A stretch of DNA of 64,000 nt from the NCBI GenBank assembly GCA_029962745.1, contig CM057165.1:6334730-6398729 (forward strand), read 5' to 3'. The stretch comes from Echinometra lucunter. Lineage: Eukaryota; Echinodermata; Echinoidea; Camarodonta; Echinometridae. The position numbers and the translations under genes are program-made. Positions 48,001-60,000 of the stretch are shown in pieces. The number at the start of each line of letters is the position of its first letter. The first letter of the stretch is position 1. The notes under the pieces are model-generated. The model made no database searches. It was given only the letters and a program-made list of their open reading frames with translations, and was not told the origin of the DNA.

Positions 48001-51000
48001 AAACAAGTTTTTGTTTTCATAAGGGGATAGATGAGGTTACAGAGTTTAAAGGTGTCATGTCCTCGTCAACCCTGCATATATTTTGGGGTATAGAAGATGG
48101 GGGGGGGGGGGCTTAATCACAGAAAGTTTCAGTAAAATTTGGGAAAGATGAAGAGAAAGTTATGAATTTTAAAAAGTTGATATAATATGTGCATTCAGAA
48201 ATCTCACCATTTTTTTTTTCTCTTTTGTCTGGCTTGTTTGTTGCTCTTACTGATCTCTGATATTTCTTCCTTCTATGTGTACATTACCCAAACCAAGTTT
48301 CTATGAATAACGGTTGTTAATTTTCCTTTAACCACAATTACCTCTAATTGTTGAGCATTAATATGAACCACCCACAGTATATCATAATAGGTAAATTAAC
48401 AAAGCTTGTTTGCTACCATAGTAACATAATAAGGGTTAAATTACATTGTGCACTTAATTTGTCCAGGGATTTGGTAACACATTGTCTAAGCACATGCTGT
48501 TAGCACTTTGAGGGTCTCATGTTATTTGATTACTCTGTGTATTTGGGAAGAACAAATGGTTTAGAAGTTCAAATGTGAGGCAGGGAGGAAAAGATTCCTT
48601 TAAATTATTGCATTAGGAAATTATTGCATTAGGAAATGTCAGATGTAAGGCTACAAGTACTGTCCTATACCAACAAGCCAAGCATCTTTCGGGTACACAG
48701 TGGCGAATCCAGGCGGGTGTGTATTAGAGGCACACACCCCCTCTATTTTTGAGACTCACGCATCAAACATACATGTTAATATAACTATAGCGAAGAAAAT
48801 TGTTGTCTGTGTGCCCCCTCTGTTTTCAAACTTGCTGTTTGCGCCCCCTCTATTTCCAAATGCTGGATCCGTGGCTGGGTACATACAGGACATGTATGTG
48901 TTGCAAAATAAAGCATAAAGGCTCTCTCCCATTCTGCCATTTAACGATTCCGTCTGAGAAACGAACGCAAATGTTTATTGGACTTTTTAAAATTCGTTCT
49001 TCAGCTGGTTTACAGACGCATCTAGACGTTGGCAGACGGCGCTAGTTCATTGCCACAATTTTTTTGTTTTGCCTCCGTCTGACATCTAACATAAATATTT
49101 AGACGTAGGCAAACGGAATCGTTAAACGGTAGTATGGGATAGGGCCTTGATATACTCAAGTCCTTGTTGACCCTGTGGATAAGGATAACAATAAATGTGG
49201 TCAGACCCTGCAAATTTTTGTGAAAGTAATTGTTGGCTGTGAAATCATATTGGTTTTGCATGCACGTGTGCAGGCCTGTTTGACTTTATGTTGCTGACCC
49301 AACATCAAAAATATTTTTGCCTTTTATCTGTTTAATATTCAACTTGAAGAAGAAAAAAAAAACTTCGCAGCATCTTAGTTTAGTTCCGTCTTTTGTACAG
49401 ACCAGCTGAAAGTGAAGAAATCTTTAAATAAGTTTTTGATGGCCTACAAAAAACCTGGAAGATTTGGGCATTGTACAAGTACATGTATCTGAGGTTCCAT
49501 GACATTTGCCCTGACGACAATTGCTCCCATGGAAAATATGCATGTTGAGTAAAACATAAAACCTAACCCCAAACCTAACATGAACCTTGATCCTCATCCT
49601 CACGTTATTCTGAACCAAAACCTCTATCAAAACCCTAACCCTAACCCCATGTCTTCAGAGATATCTTAAGACAGGAGCATTTATGGCAGGAGCAAATGTC
49701 GTGTAACCGTATCTGATGATTATGTTATGTTTGCAAGCCCTTTTTATAGAGCTGTGACTAAAGAGGTACATGTATGTATTTAATCATTCTTTTGATGTCA
49801 ATTTGTGTTCACAAAATCATACCCTGGTATCGGTTTGTGATAACAGATGACCCTGTCCTTTTAATAGTTTTGCAGCGACATGCAGAGGACAGTAACCTTT
49901 CTTCTGTGTTTGTTTAAGTGACAGATGATATCTTGGAAAGAATGGAAGGAAATAAATGGCAGTTATGCAAGCCGTCGTTAGACACTTATCGCACCAAGAA
50001 CCTGACACATTAGTTGAAATTGCCCAGCAGCGTTGCGATGCCGTTTTTTTTTCTTTTTTTAGTCTACAGGAGAGGAAGGTGGAAAGGGCAGGCAAAAAGC
50101 TTTCCGGGTAAAATGATGACAATTAGAGAGTTTCCTCCTTTTGTCTCATACAGCTTGCTTAATGACATATTTTGGTTGAGTTTTGGAGTGAAGTCCACGT
50201 GATCACCACATGCACCTGTATAGTAAATCCTATAGAGACTGATTTAACCCATAGCATATACATTTTTCTGAAGGGCTGAATTATTCAGCTTTCCCTCCTC
50301 AAATCGGCAACAGTTTTTTTCACTTTCAACTCTTAAATGGTTGGAAAAAGTAAAAATGCACATAACATGAAACAATGTGAATGAAAATTGCAAAATTTAA
50401 TATAGAGATTACAGTTTTGTTAGCAAAATAGTGATTATACATGTACATGTCTTTCACTTCATTGCCAATTTAGAGAGTTTAATGATTAGCTCAATTCGAA
50501 TTGTTATAACCTACTGAATTAAAAAATGACTCCAATTTTTCTGTGAGTTTATAGCTCTTACTGCTTCTGTATGCTGTGTAATTCCTAGCATTCTGGATCG
50601 ATAACTATTGCAAAAGTGTCACTTAAAGACGCTCAATCGTGAGCTTTCATGGGGAATTTGACACCATGGGTGCTTATCCAGTAATAGGTGTTGTCCATCA
50701 CTATGAGTTTTATGACCATTATGCAATGCTCTATATTCCACCCTTTGCCCCACATGGCAAAGTCGTTATCTCACTTTCCCTGGCCCGAGAATGCCCGAAG
50801 CAGGCCGAAGAATGTTTGAGGTGGGACAGCTTGTTTTGCTGTGCTCCAGAAATGTAGCTCTATTACAGGTATTTCCAGTGCTTTTCACAAAGTCTGGTGT
50901 CAGCAAATTATGATCCACTCCCCATGAAAGCCCACGGCTGAATGTCTTTAAAGGAGACACTGTACTGTTGTGGGTTAACTCAAAGGTGTAGCAGGGCAGA

Positions 51001-54000
51001 TTTTAAAAAAAATCATCTTTTTTTCCTCAGTTTTTCACCTATTAGTCTTGTTTTCCATTCCTCATATTTTGGGAAAAATAAAACTCTATGTTACATGAGC
51101 CTTTGTGAATGAAAGGTAAACCTCGGTGTAGTGGTCTACATGTACATGTACCTGCACACCCCCAATTAGTCACATCGGAAGGAGAGACCCAAGGGTTACA
51201 GTGATTCAGTTCGCTGTTCCCCTCCCAGGGACAGTCGACGCCAAACAAATAATAACAAATAATAACGATTTAACCCATCAAGCACAATTTGATTTTGATA
51301 TAACACACATTTCCATAGACCCCAGCCAGAGTTATCTCAGGCATAGTATACAATGGGTTAATAGGAATTTGCCGCGTTGTGTATTGGGAATAGTGGATGC
51401 ATAAATTTGCACTGTGTTGACAGTTAGAGATGTTTTTTATGTTTTGAAACATAAAATCATTCTTGTGACACAATGTTCAGTATGTACATTAGAAATGTAT
51501 TCATTATGTTTATAATTTTTTCTTTCTCTTTTCTGCTCATCTGTCATCTGTAATTCCTAGTGTTCTGGATGAAAAGATCTTAAAATGTCTGTAAAAAGGA
51601 TGTGGAAAGAAGAAAATTAACTAGATAGAGGAAATATAGCAAATTTTGGGATGGGGCAGAGTCAAATTGCTGTACACATACACGTACACAAACACACACA
51701 CACCAATGCGCAAGTGAGAACACATGCAAAGCGTGGATTTCTAGGGTCAAGGCATACTTGTAAAATGCATGACATTAATGTTGTCAGAGTCAGGGAAGAA
51801 AGGCCGAAAAATAGGGATAAAAGGTATATTTTCCTTATCGTTTAACCGTTTGAGAGTTAACACTTGTGAAACTCTTCAAGAGAGGACTTCAGAAAGAAAG
51901 TACAAAAAGAAAAGAAAAACATTTGAAAGTAGATTTGAAGATTTTTTTTTTTTTGGGGGGGGGGGGAGGGCAATTATTGACAAGGTAGTCAGCATCTGCT
52001 TAGAGCAAATTTGTGGCTGCATAAGAGGAAAATGTGCTGTACCAGAACTACCAAAATACTCTGCAAATTGGATAAAGTTTGATTACATTGTACATAGAGT
52101 ACATGTGTCTTTGCATATAATTGCTCTTCAAAAATCCTGATTTTATGAGGAGTTCATGATACAGACTCTGTCAGATAACTTACCGGTACATTGTATTACA
52201 AAGGTTGAGCTGCCTGAAGGTGATTCTCATTATTGGGTGTTTTGGTAAGGAAGTCACTATCTTATAGACGTGATTATGGCAAGGGAAGTGGAAGTGTATT
52301 AGGTCAAAATAGTTCTGTCTTTATGGCATTGTCAATCTTAGCCCTTCCTTCCACATATACATACAACTGTAGCTTGTTATATCTTGTTTTATGTACTTTA
52401 GAATTAAGGGGTCCAAGCAAATTTGTAATTAATGTAAATTTGGATAAATTCCCCAATATCCATTCAGCAGTGGGGAGTCTGGGACTCACTAACTTTTTTG
52501 GTAGGCCTCGGTTGAAATTACTGCATTAGCTGTGCTTTCATCCACACATGTGTTAAGTTCATCTCCTTCTGCTACAGGAAAGAGTTGAACCCATTGTTTT
52601 GGGTTGGCTTAATGTGAACTCTTAGAGAATTAAGCCCAAAGGGTTCTGGAAACTTACAAATTAAATATATATTTATTTGAACTCTGCACATATTAAGTTT
52701 AACTTTGATTATTAATGCTTTACGCATACATGTAAAAGAAATTTTTCTGATTCTTCTTATGAAAAGTCATGGAAGAATTTTAATTTCTCATTTAAGAAAA
52801 AAAGAGAAATAAAACAACAAATTACACTCTTTGGCCCATCAAGTTTTTGCTGCCATTTTGAACTTAGACATTTATACAGGTTCTACATGTTGTACATGTA
52901 CAACTGAAGTGACATTTATTAGAAATTACCGATGCAACTTTAAGTGTATAATGAAAACTTCATAATTCTCTTTCCTGAAAGTAGTAATTTCTCTCATATC
53001 TTCTGTTGGATAAGCTTGCCTGTTCCACTAGATTGATAACTGACTGATATTATCTTCATATCATATTGTTCACTGAAAGGGCAGCATCATGACTGAATCG
53101 AATGACTAGGATAATATCACATTGCACTTAACTTTGATCAGTATTGGGAGATATCAGAATCCTGGAAATGTATTTCTTTTCCATGTTGTCATGTATCTAT
53201 CCAACGAAAGAGATCAAAAGCAACACCACTACTGTAAACGCTGTTATTTTCGTGTGATTAATTTTTCGTGCTGAGTGACCCCAAAACATATTCGCGGGTT
53301 CTTGAATTCGCGCTGCAGAATTGTTCACTTGCAAAACTAAGGCGCAACTGCAAGATTTGATTTCATATTTCAATGCATGACAAGTATTTTTCTGCCCTAG
53401 CTATAACTTTAGCTCTAAAATGGTCACTTTAGGCACACAACTGTTCACAGCAGTGCCGCTCCATTTAATGCTTCACACACACGCAGGGTCATTCAGATGC
53501 ATACCACGGACACAACTACTAGTACCGTACACACACACTCTCTAAAAATCAGCTGTCCAGAGCATGCGTTCAAAACATTTAAGCATAAGAACAAATCATG
53601 CTCATATTTCGCATGTTCTAGAATTCGCACCAGCCGAAAATAGCGCGAAATCCATGAAAATTAATGTGCCGCAAATATTTCTGCTTTTACAGTATTATAT
53701 TTAGAAAAAAAAATAGAAAAGATATTTTAGAAAAGATATTTCTTTATTATCATTATGAAGCACAGAGAACGATTGTATATTTTGCAGAAAAAGCAGCAGA
53801 GGCATCCCGCAACTTTGCCCAGTTATGCGACGAGCTACGACAGGTGGACAACAAACCCAATGCAAAGGACTTGCGACGGAACTCCCTCCGCCGGCGGAGC
53901 TCGTTCTTCATCCCAGAGCCACTGGACAGTGAAACCAGGGTCATCAAGTCGCATAAGCGCAAGATAGCCGATCTGAAGCTGGCTTTCACAGAGTTCTATC

Positions 54001-57000
54001 TTAGCCTTATTCTCCTGCAGAACTACCAGGTGAGATATTGTTTGAACTTATTCAGATGCACATGCCTTAATTTTTGAGGGGGAAATAGAGTTGGCTTGGT
54101 GTCTTTCTTTATCCTGGCACCTTTCTCCCAGAAAGGCACAGAAAGAGTTTATCTTTCCTACCCAACCTGGAAACTTCATTGATATTGATTTTGTGCCAAA
54201 TTCAGCTCCGGAGGCTTGAAGTTCCTAATTACCCTATCAAAGATCTCCTTTTCCATAGCACGTACAGAAGTGCTATTTCCCTGGTTAATACAACAGTATA
54301 TATTGTAGAATTTTTTATGAACACTTTCATAGTATCACAAGTATAGGCAGAGTATTCCCTTTAGTGTGCTACACCCTTGGTACTTATATCAAGCATAGAG
54401 GACTTCAGAAAAAAATAGAATTCAATTCAAATTTTATTCATCCAAATCCTAAAGGAAACATGGAAATTTGGTTTGGTCACACAATGTGAAAAATACTCAG
54501 TACATACATCTAAAAAGTTGATATGTATCTGAAAATGAGATGCATGGGCTCTGCTCAGTCATTCACAATTAACAAAATTGGTTGCATGATGCAAAAATGA
54601 GATGCACAGAAATTAACTGTAAGTTATAGAAAAGCGCTTCATGAAACATGGTTTAAAAGTGTGAGAATCTAAGTCGTTGCATTGATTTAAAAGAAACCAT
54701 CTAAATAAAAAGTAGACAAATAGAACATTTTTCATATTCTTATCTTGCACATTTAGAAAAAAAGGGAATATGGTAGAATGAACATTGAAAAATATTACAT
54801 TATAATTGTAGTATTGTAAAGGATGTGAATTTTTCTCAACAGAGTTGCTAACATGGGTATTATAAATTTACCAATCCACATTTTCAAACTCCAAGCTTGT
54901 GTTGGTTTTTCCAAGCCACCATCCTGCAATGCCATGATGCCAAATTTTAATTTATTAGGATAAAGAAATGTACCTGTGCTTACTTTTAAGCCTGCAGAAT
55001 AGCTTTTCTCCTCACTAACCAACTTTTTTTTAGGATTCCATAAAGCCATATTTCTTTGAATTTGAGCCACTGTATTGTTTTTCTGCCAGAGAATCATTTT
55101 TTTTTCAATAAACCAAAGTGACCATCAATCTCTCTTCTGTGTTTTTCACGCAGGATCTCAACTTCACAGGTTTCCGCAAGATCCTCAAGAAACATGACAA
55201 GATGCTGAAGAACAAGAGTGGGGAGAACTTCCATCTCAACAGGGTGCAGCACTCGCCATTCCACACTGCCAAACAGATCAATAATATCATCTATGAAACA
55301 GAGGTACCTGAATATTCCTCCTCCTTTGTTTGACCTAATTATAAAGTTCACACTCAAAGCAACTTTCCTTGAGCCAGCTCAAACACTACACATACATATA
55401 GGTAATTTTTCCTGAAGAAGTTATCATTATCATAATGACCTTTTCAAAGTTCAACTCAGACTCGACTTAAATCATGCTTACATATAGCTCAACTCCAGTT
55501 CAACTCAATTCAGACTCACCTCAACTCAGAGAGCACAGCCAAGCATAACAACCTTATGAAGTAGAGGTACATGTCCATATATTTGCTCTTTCACTATGAG
55601 ATCAATCATCTTAGAACTTGCACATTAATTTGGAAAACATGAAACTCAGTCTTGAGTCTTGAATTTAAACTCAAACCCAAACTCATCTCAACAACATCAT
55701 GTAACATTTTAAGAATATCACATATCAAACCAAACTCAGTGCAAACATCTTCATGAAACACATCAAGAATATCATATAAAAAACAGAGATATTTTCCTTT
55801 CTAGGAGATCATTCATCTCAAGCTAATTTTTACCATTTTGACCATATCATACTCAAGTATGTACTCAAACTCACGCTCATACTCAAAGATAGCCCAAGTC
55901 AACTCAAAATCAGACTCAGCTCAGACTGGACTGAATACTCAAACAAATTGATATCATCTACATGTATTAAATCAACGAAGGTACTTGTCTATGCATACTC
56001 CTTTCCTTAGAGCCAGTTATCTTAAACTCAATTTATTATGATTGTGCCATTACGAACTAAAATTCAAGCGCAACTCAATTCACTCTCAAATAGCTCTGCT
56101 AATAAATCGTCTCCGAAACAGAAATAAATTTACATATGTACATGTATGTTCCTCTGTGATACCAATCACCTCAAAACTTATTATCATTTTGACATATTTA
56201 TGTCTGAGGGAAAGAGAATTCCCCATCCTTAGCTGGAAATTGACCAGGGGGAAGTTTCATAAAGTTACGCATGACTTTACAAACTACTTGGCTATAGCAA
56301 GCCAAATGAGATTTTTAATCATAAATCGCATCAGCTAAAGGTGAAATATTCAAACGTAGATTAACCTTACTCTTGTTTACAAACATTTTTATTGCGAAGC
56401 ATATTTTCTGCCCAAATTTAATTGAGATTATGGGAAATGCAGTCACACTTGGTTAAAATGTGAGGAAAACTTTGGACATCCCATCTGGCACTTCATACAC
56501 AAGTCGTTCGTAAAGTCATGTGGAACTTTACAAACAGCTTTATGAAACATCCCTTAGGGTCACAAAGCGTAACTTGATATTTGTGATTAATTGATCACTT
56601 TGTGCCTTGTCTGATTGATTGCAAAACTCAATCATACAAGCAATTGCTAGGGCTTCTTATTCTTGATGTCATTGTTGGTGTAGCTGACTCTCTTTGTCAT
56701 AATTGCGACAGTACGGTACCACATATTAAGGTTTGCGAGGGGGTGGATCCATTATTGCTCTGCTATATGATTTACAATTTGCTGTGAGGACCTATGGTAC
56801 TCAAAATTTTATTGCTGTTTTTAGTACAACATAAATGTGTGGAAATAAATGCATAATGTTTCCTGCAGTTGATTTACAATGCACTGAATGAACATGTTAC
56901 TCACTGAATTTTACCTTTTGTTGTTGTTGTTGCTTTGTTTTCCCAGACTTTGTACATCAATGAACTGGAGGCAGGAAACAGGCAGAAAGCAATGAGCAAA

Positions 57001-60000
57001 CTAAGAGTACCCCCACTTGGAGCAAAGGTGAAGGATTTATTATTTTAAAAGATTTTAACAAAAAATCATCAGAATGTACATTTAGCTATATTTATAGCTA
57101 CATGTACAGTGTGTTTCATGAAAAAGCAAACCCATTTTTTCCCACCAGTCTCTTGTCGAATAAACATTTTTGAAAACATATTAAAATGCATCATAAGAAA
57201 GGCAATTTCTTCTTTAGTTTGACACCACATTTGTGAGGATGAAGCTACATGTAGGGACAAATGAATTATAGCAATTTTAAACTAGCAATGCCGAAAGTGA
57301 TTCACGCAAAATGAACGGCCTTTCACTGATCCTCCCTTGGCTTCCATTTGCATGGACAGTCAAAGGAGGGGGTCATATGGAAGAACTTTAGGGATAATTA
57401 TGGACCTGTATCTGATTTCAAAATTGCAAAAATGTTGACTGATGAGTATATCATGAAAGATCACCTATCTTTGTTTTTGTTTTTGTCTTCATCTTCGTTA
57501 AAATTTGTTGTATTGTAATTTGATCTTAATTATGTATACATGACTGCTGTCTACAAACTACTTTTACATGTAACATTACTCAATTATTTATACTGTGCAT
57601 AATTTATGCATGTCATTATCAAAATATATTTGGCATCATAAAGTGAAAGAGGAAGAAATGATCTGTGACATGCACCATACAAACATATTAGGAAATGATC
57701 ATTTTTGCGAGCAACTGATGGGAAAATTTAGGTTTTCTTTTTAATGAAACACACTCGTCAGACTTGTTGATGCACACTGTACATGTAGGTGGTCTGTTTG
57801 GGGGCTCAGAGCCATGAAATGATATTTTTATCATCAGTTCATGTTCCCCATAAAGTAAATTATGAGATTTTATTTCTTCTATCCACTCTAGCTTATTAAT
57901 GTCATGCTAGAATGATTTTAGATGCAATCCATATGTCTTTTTCTCAATCCATAAATTATATTTGATATATAAGATCTTAACTCTGGTCTACAAGTTTGTC
58001 AACAATCAAGCCCCTGTCTACTTAGCTGATGTACTCCATGTGCACACATCCTCGTACAATACACGATCGTTCCCTCGTAGTGCGCTTACTGTCTCTTGTA
58101 CCGGTAAAACGAATGTTTCTTTGATTGAAAAAGCGTTTTATTGATAAAAGTTATTTATTTTACCTGTAATAATAATGATTATGGTATTAATGTAAATGTA
58201 TGAAGAATACAACGAGTGCTCATGTTGCCACCAGGATTGTCATACAAAGTAGTTCCCCTCACTTTAGCCAAGTTGCTCTAGAAACTGGAAGCTTTTAAAG
58301 AAATTTCTCCCAACCAAGTACCTCTGTACTGCACCCTGGTTAAGAGGGGCAAATTCAGATTCATGCCCTAATGAAGGAGATTGATTCAGGAGTTCAGATT
58401 CCAGCATGAATTGAAAAAAAAAAAATGTTTTCCAGTGACATTTCTACTAGCTTACAAAACCTCCTCAGTAAATATGTAAAAAATTGTGAACTATTGATAA
58501 AGTCAAGAAAATGGGAAAGAGTATAAAATGAGTGTTTAAAGATAAGATTCAGGGAAAAAATTAATATTTTTTTTTCCGGGGCTACTTTTTGAGGCCATCC
58601 GCCTGTATTTTCTACATTGTATTACAGTTTACATTGGACCCTATGAGAATTTCAGGGGCTCTTTTTTAGTTTTCCAGGGCTCTTTTTGGCGTTTCGGGGG
58701 CGAATTCGCCCCGAGCCCCCGTGTATTTTTTTTCCTGATAAGATTAGGCTTAGGTTAGCGTTAGGTAAGAATGCCCCAAGAGTTCTACCAAGAATTTAAC
58801 CTGGTTTGAATTTCCACTTGAAGACTGATTTCATGAGTTTCTTTTCCCCAACTAGAACATCAACTGGACAACATTCCGAGTGGGTCTTTTCTTGGGCATC
58901 TTTACTGTTCTCTGCTTTGTTGCTGCAATAGCTGGTAAGTTAACAACCACTCATCACATTTGCCTTAAATGATACAAATTTTAATTTTAACAGTTGTATA
59001 AATCCTCTTTGCAATCATTACAGCAGTTAGGATGCATGCATAGATCTAGAATTGCAGGTGAAGTGAGGGCAGTAACAAAGATTGCTTAAAAAAAAAAAAA
59101 AAGATTGTGGGTTCGAGTCCACCCTGGGTGGATGACTGAAGCCTGTTTTGTTTCAGTGGAAAACACTCTGTCCCTCGGATAGGACATTAGATGGAGGTCC
59201 CGTGCAGAGGAGAGTCACTACCTCTGCACGTTAAGAACCCACTGCAATATTCAAAGAAGTATAGGGGGAAACCCCGGTGTAGTGGTACACCTGCACATCC
59301 CAGTAAGTTATCGGGAGGAGAGACGCAAGGGTCACAGTGATGAAGTTCGCTTTTTCCCTCCCAGGCCCAGGTGATGCTAAATACTTGATAATAAAAGTTC
59401 AGGCCCAACTGTAAGTACATATAAAGTGGATTAATTGCTGGCTGTGAGCATGATATGATGAAAGAAAAAGACAGATAGTAATAATGTAATGTTTTATGAC
59501 TGCAAATATACAAATTGTTATGATTATTACATTTATGACAAAAGCTAATATTGATTGTGAAAACAAAGCCTGGTTTGCACAAGGAGGTAGACTACCTCAT
59601 GAATATGTGCTGTAAAGTAAAACAATATAGACGTGGGGGACGTTTCATAAAGCTGTTCGTAAAGTTATGAATGACTTTAGGAGCGACTTGAATATGGCAG
59701 GCTAAATGGGATTTTCAGTTATTATAAATCGCGTCAGCTAAAGGTGAAATATGCAGACAAAGATTAACATTATTATTGTTTCCAAACATTTTTATTGCGA
59801 AGTATATTTTTTGCCACAATTTAATCAAGATTATGGAAAATGCAGTCACACTTTGTTGAAGCGTCAGGAAACCTTTGGGCATCCCATTTGGCTTGCCATA
59901 TTCCAGTCATTCGTTACTTTACGAGCAGCTTTATGAAACGCCCCCCTGTGCATGTGAGCATCATGCATAGGGCATTTCAGTTATCTTTATCCTTATAATA

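Noticed and set aside
49631..49647. Interstitial telomere repeat
   Set aside because: Only two to three CCCTAA units inside a low-complexity CCTAAC-rich stretch; too short to be meaningful.
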